Origin: Bacteriovoracaceae bacterium
GTDB taxonomy: Bacteria > Bdellovibrionota > Bacteriovoracia > Bacteriovoracales > Bacteriovoracaceae
Reading direction: 5' to 3'
NCBI GenBank assembly: GCA_947441615.1
Contig: CANEUH010000001.1
Coordinates: 62,001 to 126,000 of the forward strand
Length of the DNA stretch: 64,000 nucleotides
The notes beneath the pieces were generated by a model. It made no database searches. It saw only the letters and a program-made list of their open reading frames with translations, and was not told the DNA's origin. Numbering within the stretch: the stretch's first letter is position 1; each line of letters opens with the position of its first letter. Shown piece by piece: positions 1-9,308 of this stretch. A program made the translations under genes and the position numbers.

Positions 1-2
1 TA

Positions 3-149
3 TCTTCTCTAAGTATCGATTTAGATTTTTTGGCCTATTCAACTGTTTATGGGATATCTTTTGTGTGGATATTAGTGGCTGCCTTAATTGGATATTTCCG
101 ACTTAAGCGAAGACCAATTATGCAAGGCCTTCGTCAGGAGTTTAATTAA
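3..149 (+). CDS. Lol-type ABC permease, C-terminal end (partial)
   Basis: The window opens inside an open frame whose last 48 codons are visible. They encode one hydrophobic segment (around SFVWILVAALIGYF) followed by a basic tail ending in RQEFN. This is the usual end of an FtsX-like/LolC-LolE permease: a last membrane helix and a short cytoplasmic tail. The stop codon (147-149) shares its last base with the ATG of lolD, so the two are translationally coupled. The LolCDE transporter extracts lipoproteins from the inner membrane. Family assignment rests mainly on the neighbour and on the tail topology, because most of the gene lies outside the window. Confidence 0.6.
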   Translation, partial: SSLSIDLDFLAYSTVYGISFVWILVAALIGYFRLKRRPIMQGLRQEFN

Positions 150-808
150 TGAGTTTTATTGTTTTATCAAATGTTGAGAAATCTTTCGGTAAAACTAAAG
201 TTCTCCGTGGATTAAACTTATCCATCGAATCAAGAGAGCTCGTTGCCATCCGTGGTGCTTCTGGTTCTGGTAAATCGACCCTTTTATATTTATTGGGTGG
301 TCTAGATCATCCATCATCGGGAAAGGTTGTAGTCGAGGGTAAGAACTTAACCTCTATGGACGATGAGGAGCTCGCTCAATTTAGAAATCAATACGTTGGT
401 TTTGTATTCCAGTTTCACTTTCTACTTCCTTCGATGACATGTAGGGACAATATTCTACTTCCGGCCCGGATCGGTGGACGAGATACGACTCCAGTTGAAA
501 AGGACATAGAAGAGCTTGCCAATTATTTAGGGGTTACTCATTGCTTATCGAAATTCCCATTTGAAATATCTGGCGGTGAGCAGCAACGTATTAACATTAT
601 TCGGGCGCTTTCTTTAAGACCTAAAATTCTTCTTTGTGATGAACCAACTGGAAATCTTGATTCAAAAAATTCTGAAAAAGTGGCCTCCCTTTTAAAGTCA
701 TTGGCGGCTGAATTTGGAGCAACCTTACTCGTGGTGACGCATGACGACAAAGTGGCTTCTTTTTTTCCTCGCAAAATAGTCATTGAAGATGGTCAGATAA
801 TTGGCTAG
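149..808 (+). CDS. lolD: LolD-like ABC ATPase (lipoprotein release)
   Basis: This 219-residue ATP-binding subunit should power release of outer-membrane lipoproteins from the inner membrane with the permease encoded just upstream. Walker A (GASGSGKST) is at residues 36-44, the Q-loop glutamine is near 88, the signature ISGGEQQR is at 140-147 and Walker B ending in DEPTGNLD is near 159-170. The length and the DEPTGNLD form are typical of the LolD/MacB/FtsE group. The ATG overlaps the permease stop by one base. Position next to bamA, in an envelope-biogenesis operon, supports LolD over MacB or a generic export ATPase. The gap of 57 bases to bamA is AT-rich and may hold a secondary promoter, but I see no clear one. 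Confidence 0.85.
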   Translation: MSFIVLSNVEKSFGKTKVLRGLNLSIESRELVAIRGASGSGKSTLLYLLGGLDHPSSGKVVVEGKNLTSMDDEELAQFRNQYVGFVFQFHFLLPSMTCRDNILLPARIGGRDTTPVEKDIEELANYLGVTHCLSKFPFEISGGEQQRINIIRALSLRPKILLCDEPTGNLDSKNSEKVASLLKSLAAEFGATLLVVTHDDKVASFFPRKIVIEDGQIIG

Positions 809-865
809 AATTTTCGACTGCAAATAAAATTAATTAGATAGCTAACTGCGTTAAGGATTTCAGGG

Positions 866-3172
866 TTGAAACTTATTCAGCTGTTCATCATATTTTTTCT
901 GACTTTTTTAATTCAGGTTCATTCTGTTTTTGCACAGGAAATTATTGGTCCTATTAAAGAAATGTTTCGTGTCGACTCAATTGAATTCACCGGTAATCGT
1001 AAAGTTGAATCTGAGGCAATTCTAGAGAAGTTAGGCACCAGGCAAGAAATGATGCTGGATAATTATCTTCTTCGAAAAGATTTATCTCGGATTTACGAGA
1101 TGAAATATTTTGAAGAGGTTGAGGCCTATCATAAGATCTCTGGTGACAAGAATATTCTCCTTTTTAAACTCAAAGAAAAGCCAATCATTAGTAAAATTTC
1201 TTTCTCTGGTAATGATGAAATTAATGATGATGATCTTAAAGAGCAGATTAAGACTAAAGAATTTAACATCCTTGATATCTCAACTCTTAAAAACGATATT
1301 TTACTTTTACAGAAGCACTATGAAGAAAAGGGATATTTTCTAGCACTGGCCTCGTACAAGCTCAGTGATAATAAAAATGGCTCAGTCGACGTAAAGTTTA
1401 AAATTAAAGAATGGGACAAAGTTCGAGTCAAAAAGATCATTTTCCTCGGTAATAAAAATATCAAGGATGAAGAGCTTAAGAATTTTATGCAGACTCGTGA
1501 AGAGTCTTATTTCTCGTTTTTGTCTGGGTCAGGGAACTTTAAAGAAATTAATTTCCAAACAGATGTAGAACGATTGAAGTACTTCTATAAAACTCGTGGT
1601 TATCTGCAAGTTAACATTCAAAATCCTGAAGTCACTGCATCTGAAGATAAAAAATGGATCTTTATTACGGTGAGGCTACAGGAAGGTCCTCAATTTACTG
1701 TGAATGACATCTCTTTTAATGGAGAGCTTCTTTTTACAGAAAATGAAATGATGGAGAAGCTCAAGCTTAAGTCCGGTGATATCTACAACGAAGAAAACTT
1801 AAGACTTGATATTCAAACCTTAACTGAAATGTATCAGGATAAGGGTTACGCTTTTGCCAACGTGCTTCGAACTCTTGAAGTTGTTCCAGGGGAAAACAAA
1901 GTTGATGTCGTTTTCTCATTCGAGAAGGGTGTGATCGCTTATTTTGGTAAGATCACAATGAAGGGCAATACCAAAACAAGAGATAAGGTTATTCGTCGTG
2001 AGTTACGAATTCACGAAGGAGATATGTACTCTGGATCAAAACTCAGAATCTCCAAAGATAACGTAAATCGTCTTGGATTTTTCCAGCCAGAGAGTGTGGT
2101 CTTTAATACCATCACGAGAAAAGGCACAGATAATATTCTCGATGTTGAGATCTCGATTAAAGAGCGTCCGACGGGGCAAATTTCTTTAGGAGCAGGTTAT
2201 TCAACGGCGACACAAGGATTTATTCAGGCCTCTGTTGCACAAAATAACTTCCGTGGCTTAGGCCAAAACATTAATGCCAATCTTTCTTATTCAAACCGCC
2301 AGCAGATTTATAATTTAGGTTTTACTGAGCCGTACTTATTTGACACTCGGTGGACAGCTGGGGCCGATTACTATCAAACACTTTCTTATTTTATTCGCTC
2401 ATTTGCGTATCGTAAGCATGGGGGAGATGTACGTGTCGGTCACCCGATTTTTGAATATACTCGTTTGTTTCTTACTTATCGATATGAAGACAACAAAGTT
2501 AGTAACGTAATCAATGAGGGAATTAATCCTGCAGTTGAAAATGGTTCTGCTTCATCTGTTCAGGCCTCTATCATAAGAGATAAGAGAAATAATATTTTTG
2601 AACCTAGTAATGGTTATTATGCTTCAAGCTCCCTTGAGTATACAGGTCTAGGTGGTACGATGCGTTGGATGAAGGGCGAAGTTGAAGGTCGATACTATCG
2701 GCCTATTATTGGAGATCTTGTCTTGAGGTCTCGATTAAATATCGGTCAGCTTTTTAAGACAACCGATCGTGAGATTCCACGAGTTGAGAGATTTTCGATG
2801 GGTGGAGCTCGTAATATGAGAGGGTTTAACCTCGAGGATATCGGGCCAATTAGAAAAGCTAGAAACACGCAAACAAATCGCCTTGAAGACTTTAACTTCG
2901 GGGGTCTCTTTACACTTCTCGGAACTTTAGAATTTGAGCACCCTCTAATTAAAGAAGCAGGTCTTAAGTGGGTTCTTTTTTATGATGCTGGTAACGTCTT
3001 TGAAACGAGAATTGGTGAAAATAATAATTTTGGATTAAGAAGTGACTACGGGTTTGGATTCCGTTGGTTCTCACCAATTGGAGTGTTGAGATTTGAGTTT
3101 GGATTCCCGATTAATCCAAGGAAAACTGAGGAATCTAATCAGTTCAATTTTGATATAGGACAATTATTTTAA
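866..3172 (+). CDS. bamA: BamA, outer-membrane protein assembly factor
   Basis: BamA is the central beta-barrel of the BAM machine, which folds and inserts outer-membrane proteins. The product has 768 residues, with an N-terminal signal peptide (hydrophobic core, ending near VFAQE), then about 400 residues of repeated POTRA-type modules (for example ITMKGNTKTRDKVIRRELRI near 365-385) and a C-terminal Omp85 barrel. The barrel holds the typical lid-lock style segment VERFSMGGARNMRGF and ends in a terminal phenylalanine (DIGQLF). Start: TTG at 866, chosen because AAGGA lies about eight bases upstream and the signal peptide begins there; no ATG is better placed. It is followed by skp and lpxD, the order seen in many diderm bacteria. 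Confidence 0.95.
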   Translation: MKLIQLFIIFFLTFLIQVHSVFAQEIIGPIKEMFRVDSIEFTGNRKVESEAILEKLGTRQEMMLDNYLLRKDLSRIYEMKYFEEVEAYHKISGDKNILLFKLKEKPIISKISFSGNDEINDDDLKEQIKTKEFNILDISTLKNDILLLQKHYEEKGYFLALASYKLSDNKNGSVDVKFKIKEWDKVRVKKIIFLGNKNIKDEELKNFMQTREESYFSFLSGSGNFKEINFQTDVERLKYFYKTRGYLQVNIQNPEVTASEDKKWIFITVRLQEGPQFTVNDISFNGELLFTENEMMEKLKLKSGDIYNEENLRLDIQTLTEMYQDKGYAFANVLRTLEVVPGENKVDVVFSFEKGVIAYFGKITMKGNTKTRDKVIRRELRIHEGDMYSGSKLRISKDNVNRLGFFQPESVVFNTITRKGTDNILDVEISIKERPTGQISLGAGYSTATQGFIQASVAQNNFRGLGQNINANLSYSNRQQIYNLGFTEPYLFDTRWTAGADYYQTLSYFIRSFAYRKHGGDVRVGHPIFEYTRLFLTYRYEDNKVSNVINEGINPAVENGSASSVQASIIRDKRNNIFEPSNGYYASSSLEYTGLGGTMRWMKGEVEGRYYRPIIGDLVLRSRLNIGQLFKTTDREIPRVERFSMGGARNMRGFNLEDIGPIRKARNTQTNRLEDFNFGGLFTLLGTLEFEHPLIKEAGLKWVLFYDAGNVFETRIGENNNFGLRSDYGFGFRWFSPIGVLRFEFGFPINPRKTEESNQFNFDIGQLF

Positions 3173-3205
3173 ACAATGATATCTTTTGGCCTTAAGGAGA
3201 AACCC

Positions 3206-3715
3206 ATGAAACTAATTTTGAGCTTAATGCTTCTTACTTACAGCTTCTCTTCATTCTCATCCGTTTTGATTGGACTCGTTGATATTCAAAAAATCATCAC
3301 ATCAATCAAAGAGGGTAAGAATGTTCAAAAAACTCTTGAGAAGAATTTTAATGATAAGAAAACACTTTTAAAGAAAGATGAAGAGGCGATTAAAAAAGCC
3401 CAAGAAAATTATAAGAAGCAATCGATGGTTTTAGCTGAAGCTGCTCGTGCGACAAAAGAACGTGAAATTCAAGAAATGATGATGAAGCTTCAAAATAAAA
3501 CGATGGAGTTTCAGCGCGAAATTCAAAAAATGGAACAGGATATGAAAAAACCAATCCTTGAAAAGCTTCGCCCAATTATTGATGAAGTTTCTAAGGCAAG
3601 CGCTGTTACGATGACCTTCGAGCTATCTGCTGCTCCTATTGTTTATGCAGAGTCGAAGAAAGACCTATCTGACGAAGTTATCAAGGCCTACGATAAAAAG
3701 CATCCTGGGAAATAG
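3206..3715 (+). CDS. skp: Skp/OmpH-family periplasmic chaperone
   Basis: This is a periplasmic holdase for unfolded outer-membrane proteins, placed between bamA and lpxD as in many Gram-negatives. It has 169 residues with a signal peptide (MKLILSLMLLTYSFSSFSS), the start of the conserved body at VLIGLVDIQK and a long Lys/Glu-rich alpha-helical hairpin (about residues 45-125) that would form the tentacles of the trimer. Start: the frame is open from 3176, but the ATG at 3206 has a strong AAGGAGA six bases upstream and opens directly with the signal peptide, so the ten upstream codons are rejected. Only 17 bases separate it from lpxD. Confidence 0.88.
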   Translation: MKLILSLMLLTYSFSSFSSVLIGLVDIQKIITSIKEGKNVQKTLEKNFNDKKTLLKKDEEAIKKAQENYKKQSMVLAEAARATKEREIQEMMMKLQNKTMEFQREIQKMEQDMKKPILEKLRPIIDEVSKASAVTMTFELSAAPIVYAESKKDLSDEVIKAYDKKHPGK

Positions 3716-3732
3716 GATCAGCTGGAGGACAA

Positions 3733-4782
3733 GTGAAGCTCCAAGATTTAATAAAATTTGATTCAAGTCTAAAGATTGTTAAAAATAGCGAGTGGCCGGA
3801 AGAAATTCTGGCCATTTCTGCATTAGATGGTCTGACAAATCAATCCATGGTGTTTCTTAAAAATGCCAAATTTCTTAAAAAATTTGAATCTAGTATTGAA
3901 GCAGCAGTTAAGTTGAAGATTGGTGCTGTTATTGATGAGAAATTTTTCAATCTGATGAGTGCGGATATTAAGAATGAACTTCTAAAATTGTCTTGGATTG
4001 CGGTGACGGCCAATGTCGCTAATTCCCTTACAGCACTTTCAAAACCATTCTATGATCAAAAAATGGGAAGCCTCAATACACAAGTTGATGGTCGACAGAT
4101 GGGGACCACAGATATTGATCCAAGTGCTTATATTGCTCAAAATGTTTTTATTGGAGAGCATGTAAAAATAGGTTCAAAAGTTGAAATCATGCCTGGATGT
4201 GTGATCCTGCCTCATTCTGAAATTGGGGATAACACCAAAATTTATCCAAATGTTACGATTTATCCTTTTACTAAGATAGGTAAAAACTGTCGTATTCATT
4301 CTGGAGTCGTTATTGGTTCTGATGGGTTTGGTTACACCTTTAATCAAGGACATCACGTAAAAATTTGGCACATGGGTGGCGTTAAAATCCATGATGACGT
4401 TGAGATTGGATCTAATTCCTCAATTGATATGGGGACTTTTTCTCCCACAATTATTGGCCCTGGAACAAGAATCGATAACCTCGTTCAGATTGCTCACAAC
4501 GTGAAAATGGGAAGAGGGTGCGTGATTTGTGGTCAAGCCGGCATTGCTGGAAGTGTGGTGCTTGAAGATTATGTCGTTTTAGGTGGTCGCGCTGCTGTTG
4601 GCCCAGATTCTCATATTGGATCTGGTAGTCAGCTCGCTGGTGGTGCCAAAGTCAGTGAAGGGGCCATATGGCCTGCGGGATCTAAGCTTGGAGGTCATCC
4701 GGCGAAGGATCTTAAGGAGTGGAGTCGCGGGATTGCGTATCTTCGTATGATGTCTTTAAAAGAGAAGTCTAAGGAGTCATGA
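3733..4782 (+). CDS. lpxD: LpxD, UDP-3-O-acylglucosamine N-acyltransferase
   Basis: LpxD catalyses the third step of lipid A synthesis, transferring a 3-hydroxyacyl chain from ACP to the 2-amino group. The 349-residue protein has an N-terminal uridine-binding-type domain (about 1-100) and then a long left-handed beta-helix of hexapeptide repeats (IGEHVKIGSKVEI onwards, about 130-310), with the IAHNVKMG segment holding the expected catalytic histidine near residue 255. The C-terminal helix follows GGHPAKDLKEW. The start is GTG at 3733 behind GGAGGACAA. The stop overlaps the fabZ start by four bases (ATGA), indicating coupling. The length is normal for the family. Confidence 0.95.
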   Translation: MKLQDLIKFDSSLKIVKNSEWPEEILAISALDGLTNQSMVFLKNAKFLKKFESSIEAAVKLKIGAVIDEKFFNLMSADIKNELLKLSWIAVTANVANSLTALSKPFYDQKMGSLNTQVDGRQMGTTDIDPSAYIAQNVFIGEHVKIGSKVEIMPGCVILPHSEIGDNTKIYPNVTIYPFTKIGKNCRIHSGVVIGSDGFGYTFNQGHHVKIWHMGGVKIHDDVEIGSNSSIDMGTFSPTIIGPGTRIDNLVQIAHNVKMGRGCVICGQAGIAGSVVLEDYVVLGGRAAVGPDSHIGSGSQLAGGAKVSEGAIWPAGSKLGGHPAKDLKEWSRGIAYLRMMSLKEKSKES

Positions 4783-5282
4783 TGTTATTTAATAAAAAAC
4801 AGGTTATGGATTTTTTACCTCATCGAGATCCATTTCTATTTATTGATGGAGTCAAAGAAATAACTTTGCCTGAAAACTTAAATGGCAAATCTGGTCCATT
4901 TACGACTCAAGAGATGATTGGTGCCAAAAGTATCTGTACTTTTAAGGTGGATAATTCGGTAAAAGTTCTTGAAGGGCATTTTCCTGGTCATCCGATCCTC
5001 CCTGGTGTTGTTCAAGTTGAGATGATGGCGCAGGCAGCTTCATTTATGGCGATTCATTGCCTAGCTAAACCAATTGAAGAGTCAAAACTAGATGTTCAAC
5101 TTTTAGGTGTTGAGACAGCTAAATTTAGAAAACCTGTGATTCCTCCAATGGATTTAGAGATTCATTCTATATTAACGAAAGTTCGAGGCCCTATTCAAAT
5201 GTATGATTGTGAAATTTATTCAAATGGCGAATTAATTTCACAAACAAGTGTGATGGCCTCATTAAAAATTACTTACAAATAA
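4779..5282 (+). CDS. fabZ: FabZ, 3-hydroxyacyl-ACP dehydratase
   Basis: FabZ dehydrates 3-hydroxyacyl-ACP and so competes with LpxA and LpxD for the same acyl pool; its location between them is classical. The 167-residue hot-dog-fold protein has PHRDPFLFID (14-23) and EGHFPGHPILPG (65-76). Catalytic His is H67 and catalytic Glu is E81, with the 14-residue spacing of characterised FabZ enzymes. It is slightly longer than the usual 145-150 residues because of an insert after residue 30 (ITLPENLNGKSGPFTTQEMI). AAGGAG lies just upstream of the start, and a second in-frame ATG follows directly. Confidence 0.95.
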   Translation: MMLFNKKQVMDFLPHRDPFLFIDGVKEITLPENLNGKSGPFTTQEMIGAKSICTFKVDNSVKVLEGHFPGHPILPGVVQVEMMAQAASFMAIHCLAKPIEESKLDVQLLGVETAKFRKPVIPPMDLEIHSILTKVRGPIQMYDCEIYSNGELISQTSVMASLKITYK

Positions 5283-5292
5283 GAGAGAAATT

Positions 5293-6096
5293 ATGTCTTC
5301 AAATTATCAAGCACACCCAATGTCTTTTATTCACCCAGAAGCCAAAATTGGTAACAATGTTCAGATCGGTCCATTTTGTGTCATTGGACCAAATTCAGAA
5401 ATTGGTGATGACTGCGTTTTTCAATCCAATATTGTGGTCGAGGGCCACACTAAAATTGGTAAAGGGAATAAGTTTTTTCAATTTGGTTCTATAGGTGCCC
5501 CACCACAAGATAATTCATACAAAGGTGAGCCAACTGAAACAATCATCGGAGATAACAACACTTTTAGAGAATTTGTTTCCATTCATCGTGGAACTCTAAA
5601 ACAAGATAAAAAAACCATTATTGGATCAAACTCTCTCTTCATGGCCTACTGTCATATTGCTCACGATTGTACACTAGGTAACAATTTAACTTTTGCAAAC
5701 TCTGTAAACCTTGCTGGTCACGTGAATATCGGTGACAGAGTCATTATCGGTGGTAACACTGGTATTTCTCAATTTGTCACTCTTGGTAAAGGGGCTTACA
5801 TTGGCGGGGGATCTGCGATAGATCGTGATGTTCCTAATTTTTGTACGGCCTATGGAAACCGAGTTCGACTTAAGGGAATTAATATCATTGGTCTAAAACG
5901 CCAAGGTCACTCAAAAGAAATCGTGTCTGAAGTTGTAGAATTCTACAGAACAATGGAAGCCTCTGCCTTAGCTCCAAGGGCCTTCGTTTCTCATCCAGAA
6001 CTTATGGTTGATTATAAAAACAACGTGGTGATCCAGGATATTGCTGCTTTTATTACAAAATCAGAAATTGGAATCGCTCCATTCATGGCAGGATAA
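5293..6096 (+). CDS. lpxA: LpxA, acyl-ACP--UDP-N-acetylglucosamine O-acyltransferase
   Basis: LpxA performs the first acylation of lipid A synthesis in the cytoplasm. The 267-residue product is a hexapeptide-repeat beta-helix (about 12-190) with a C-terminal helical domain. FREFVSIHRGT (91-101) and HIAHDC (121-126) are present; H124 matches the catalytic histidine. The GSIGAPPQD segment (66-73) is typical. It starts ten bases after fabZ with AGAGA upstream, and only two bases separate it from the next gene. The length matches the family. Confidence 0.95.
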   Translation: MSSNYQAHPMSFIHPEAKIGNNVQIGPFCVIGPNSEIGDDCVFQSNIVVEGHTKIGKGNKFFQFGSIGAPPQDNSYKGEPTETIIGDNNTFREFVSIHRGTLKQDKKTIIGSNSLFMAYCHIAHDCTLGNNLTFANSVNLAGHVNIGDRVIIGGNTGISQFVTLGKGAYIGGGSAIDRDVPNFCTAYGNRVRLKGINIIGLKRQGHSKEIVSEVVEFYRTMEASALAPRAFVSHPELMVDYKNNVVIQDIAAFITKSEIGIAPFMAG

Positions 6097-6098
6097 AA

Positions 6099-7064
6099 AT
6101 GAATAAAGTTAGAGTTGCTGTTTTAGGATATGGTCACCTAGGAAAGTGGCATTGCCAGAAGGTAGAGGCACATTCAGATGTTGCTGAGTTTGTTGCTATT
6201 GTGGAAAAGTTTCCTGCTGGTCAAGAAGCAGCGAAGGCCAATCATCCTAACGTAAAAGTTGTAAGTGATATTAAAGAAGTGATCAATGATATTGATGCCG
6301 CTTTTATTGTTACACCTACATCCACTCATTTCGAATTAGTGAGCTATTTACTAGAGCAGAAGAAGCACGTCTTCTGTGAAAAACCTGTCTGCTCCAATGA
6401 TGCCGAAGGACTAAAGCTAAAAGAAATTGCGGCTACAAAAAATGTCGTGATTCAAGTTGGTCATTCCGAAAGGTTTCATGAGGCGTGGGAAAAACTCAGA
6501 GACACGTTTCAGAATCTTCCAACTCCATACACTGTTAGAATTAATCGAGTGGCACCATTTAAGGGCAGAGCGACTGATGTGGACGTAGTTCAAGATCTCG
6601 CTATTCATGATCTCGATCTCGTTCTCTATCTTTTTAAACAAAAACCCAAATCGATATCAGCGACTGGTTATAAAATCAGAACTACGAAATGGGACCATGC
6701 AAGTATCAATGTTAAATTGGAAGAAGATTGTGAGGCACTCATTACAGTTGGAAGAAACGCCACTCGAGAAGTAAGGGATCTAGAAGTTATTTCTCAGATG
6801 GGAATGCTATCAGTTGATTTGTTCTCTAATAAAATTTTTATCGCCACAAACTCTCAGTTTGGAGACGGAACGTTTGTCAGTGAGGAGTCTTATAACAAAC
6901 GAGACCATCTCCTGCTTGAACACAAGAATTTTTATAAATCCATTCAAGAGAAGTCTTCACCCCTAGTAAACTTAAAGGATGGACTTAATGCTGTTCATCT
7001 GGTGGATTGTACACTGAAGGCACTTGAAACAAAAAAATCTGAGATGGTGAAGTCATTTGAATAG
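6099..7064 (+). CDS. Gfo/Idh/MocA-family NAD(P)-dependent oxidoreductase in the lipid A operon
   Basis: This 321-residue protein has an N-terminal Rossmann fold with VAVLGYGHLGKWH (6-18), the family motif EKPVCS near 95-100 and a C-terminal substrate domain containing DLAIHDLDLVLYL near 168-180. Those features define the Gfo/Idh/MocA family of sugar dehydrogenases. Its place between lpxA and lpxB suggests work on a UDP-sugar or lipid A intermediate. GnnA, from the same family, oxidises UDP-GlcNAc at C3 for diamino lipid A and is often encoded beside lpxA. Its partner aminotransferase GnnB is not in this window, so that role is inference. Its stop overlaps the lpxB start by eight bases. Confidence 0.82.
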   Translation: MNKVRVAVLGYGHLGKWHCQKVEAHSDVAEFVAIVEKFPAGQEAAKANHPNVKVVSDIKEVINDIDAAFIVTPTSTHFELVSYLLEQKKHVFCEKPVCSNDAEGLKLKEIAATKNVVIQVGHSERFHEAWEKLRDTFQNLPTPYTVRINRVAPFKGRATDVDVVQDLAIHDLDLVLYLFKQKPKSISATGYKIRTTKWDHASINVKLEEDCEALITVGRNATREVRDLEVISQMGMLSVDLFSNKIFIATNSQFGDGTFVSEESYNKRDHLLLEHKNFYKSIQEKSSPLVNLKDGLNAVHLVDCTLKALETKKSEMVKSFE

Positions 7065-8178
7065 TTGTTTAGTTATCGCAGGTGAAAAATCTGGTGAAGA
7101 ACATGCACTAACATTTTTTCCTGAGCTCAAGAAGCTCTGTCCGGATGTTGCGTTCTATGGAGTAGGTGGAGACGACTTAAGACTTCACGGTATGGATCTC
7201 ATTTATCACTTAAAAGATTTCTCAAGCATGGGGTTCTCCGAGGTTATTGGAAAAATCCCATTTTATTTAAAAGCTTTAAAGAATTTAGAAAACGAGGTTA
7301 TTAAGCGCGGAACTAAAACAGCAATCCTTGTTGATTTTCAAGATTTCAATATGAGACTTGCTGAAAAGTTAAAGAAAAGAGGAGTCAAGGTCCTTTACTA
7401 CGTTGCTCCTCAGGCCTGGGTTTGGAAGCCTCACAGGGCCAGTGCTCTTGCGAGAAATGTTCATACTCTTTTTACGATTCTTCCTTTTGAAAAGGAATGG
7501 TTTGGTTCTAGAGGTGTAAAGCAAATTAGATCAATTCCGCATCCTTTGATGTTAACCTACAAAGATCAACTCCATCATATCCCGGAAAAGTTATTTAACT
7601 CTTGGGGTGAGAAACTAAAAATTCTCCTTTTGCCTGGTTCAAGAAAATTTGAAGTCTATGGGCTACTTCCAGAATTTATCAATACGATCAATATCCTGAA
7701 GAAGACCATGAACATTGAGGTTCATCTTGTAAAAGTTAAGCATATAAACCAAGATTTTTATGAGCTTTACAAAAAAGATATCGATGTTTGGTATGACTCT
7801 GAAGAGTTATCCGAGGCCATGCTTACATCACATTTTGCATTGGCAGCGAGTGGGACAGTGACTTTAAGCACGGGACTTTTTGAACTCCCAACTCTCGTAT
7901 GTTATCGAGCGAGCCTACTAAATGAGTTTATTTTTAACAATTTTATCCAATATCAAGGACCTATTTCTCTTACCAATATCATCCACCATGGTTCCATATT
8001 CCCAGAGTTTGTGCAATCCAACGTAGATCCAGCAAGTCTTGCGAGTGTAATTAAGACTTGGACATCCAATCAAAAGATTTATAATGAATTAAAGGTAAAA
8101 TTGAGAGAAACAAAAAACCTACTTTCTGGTGAGAATTTTTCAGTACCTCAATATATGTCACAGGTCATCCATGAGTGA
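7057..8178 (+). CDS. lpxB: LpxB, lipid-A-disaccharide synthase
   Basis: LpxB (GT19) joins UDP-2,3-diacylglucosamine with lipid X to make the lipid A disaccharide. The protein has 373 residues. GEKSGEEHA (9-17) corresponds to the family GE-SGD motif, FYGVGGDDL and YYVAPQAWVWKPHRA (about 110-125) are characteristic, and the C-terminal half has LLLPGSRKFEV and AASGTVTLSTGLFELPTL. The start is TTG at 7057, overlapping the previous gene by eight bases; the N-terminus SCLVIAGEKSGE fits the family without extension. Its stop overlaps lpxK by eight bases. No LpxH, LpxI or LpxG, which make the lipid X substrate, is encoded nearby. Confidence 0.93.
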   Translation: MNSCLVIAGEKSGEEHALTFFPELKKLCPDVAFYGVGGDDLRLHGMDLIYHLKDFSSMGFSEVIGKIPFYLKALKNLENEVIKRGTKTAILVDFQDFNMRLAEKLKKRGVKVLYYVAPQAWVWKPHRASALARNVHTLFTILPFEKEWFGSRGVKQIRSIPHPLMLTYKDQLHHIPEKLFNSWGEKLKILLLPGSRKFEVYGLLPEFINTINILKKTMNIEVHLVKVKHINQDFYELYKKDIDVWYDSEELSEAMLTSHFALAASGTVTLSTGLFELPTLVCYRASLLNEFIFNNFIQYQGPISLTNIIHHGSIFPEFVQSNVDPASLASVIKTWTSNQKIYNELKVKLRETKNLLSGENFSVPQYMSQVIHE

Positions 8179-9271
8179 TTCATTACTAAAAAACAGAGTT
8201 CGTTTGAAGTCCATAGTCAAAGGGACTGCCTTTACGCCACTTAGTTTTATTTGGGAGTGGGTCTATCGAATTAGAAGATCATTTTATGAATACGGTGTAT
8301 TAAGAAAGAAAACATTCAAAGTACCTGTTATTTCTGTCGGTAATTTATCTTTCGGTGGAACAGGAAAAACACCAACGATCGTTTGGCTTGCTGATTGGTT
8401 AATAGAGAAAGGACTTACTCCGGTTGTTCTGACAAGAGGATATAAAGGTCAGCTTGAGCACTCATCTGGTTTATTAAAGTCTGGTCAAAAGTTTCGTCTC
8501 AATCCTTTTGACTACGGCGATGAGCCACTTATGATTTCAAATAAAATGAAAAAAGGTGCGGTCATTGTTGGTAAGAATAGAGCAGAAAATCTATTAAAAT
8601 ATTTCTCAGAAGTTAAACCAGATGTTGTTTTACTAGATGATGGATTTCAGCATCTTCAAATTTATCGCTCTTATAATATTGTTTTATTTGACGCAACGAT
8701 GCCTCTCAACCTTTATAAGGTTGCACCTTTGGGGTACTTGCGTGAAGGTATGTCTGCGCTTAAAGATGCTGATGCGATCGTTATCTCTCGCGCTGATATG
8801 GTTACGAAGGAAAAAAAAGATAAATTAATTGTCACACTCACGGAGCATTTTCATCATCGCCCACCTATTGCGCTCACTCGGTATCAACCACTTGGTGTTT
8901 ACGATGTATACGATAAATACATTTTTTCAATCCATGAACTCAAAGGACTTAAGGCGATTGCTGTCACTGCTATTGCCTCGCCTGAATCTTTCTATAGTTA
9001 CCTAGAGAGTTTTGGTGTTGAAATTCTTGAGAAGGTGAGTTTTTTAGACCACTACTTTTTTACGCCTGAAGATGTGAATGAACTTTTGATCAAGGCTTCT
9101 CAGTTATCGGCGATTATTCTTTGTTCTGAGAAGGATATGGTCAAAATGAAAAGAGTCTCTCTCGATAGCAGGATTCTCTTCACAAAAGTTAAAGTTGACT
9201 TCATCAGTGGGGAACAAGATCTCGTGAATGGATTAAGCAAAGTTCTCCGACTTGATTCTGTGAATCAATAA
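8171..9271 (+). CDS. lpxK: LpxK, tetraacyldisaccharide 4'-kinase
   Basis: LpxK phosphorylates the 4' position of the lipid A disaccharide at the inner membrane face. The frame is open from 8129, but ATG at 8171 overlaps the lpxB stop by eight bases and gives a normal LpxK N-terminus with a hydrophobic/basic membrane-associated helix (TAFTPLSFIWEWVYRIRRSF). This yields 366 residues. The P-loop VGNLSFGGTGKTPT is near residues 56-69 and the metal/catalytic segment DDGFQHL near 155-161. All expected motifs are intact. The gap of 37 bases to the next gene contains AAGGAAGG. Confidence 0.94.
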   Translation: MSDSLLKNRVRLKSIVKGTAFTPLSFIWEWVYRIRRSFYEYGVLRKKTFKVPVISVGNLSFGGTGKTPTIVWLADWLIEKGLTPVVLTRGYKGQLEHSSGLLKSGQKFRLNPFDYGDEPLMISNKMKKGAVIVGKNRAENLLKYFSEVKPDVVLLDDGFQHLQIYRSYNIVLFDATMPLNLYKVAPLGYLREGMSALKDADAIVISRADMVTKEKKDKLIVTLTEHFHHRPPIALTRYQPLGVYDVYDKYIFSIHELKGLKAIAVTAIASPESFYSYLESFGVEILEKVSFLDHYFFTPEDVNELLIKASQLSAIILCSEKDMVKMKRVSLDSRILFTKVKVDFISGEQDLVNGLSKVLRLDSVNQ

Positions 9272-9308
9272 TTTACAATAATCTTAAGCATTTACTAAGG
9301 AAGGATGA

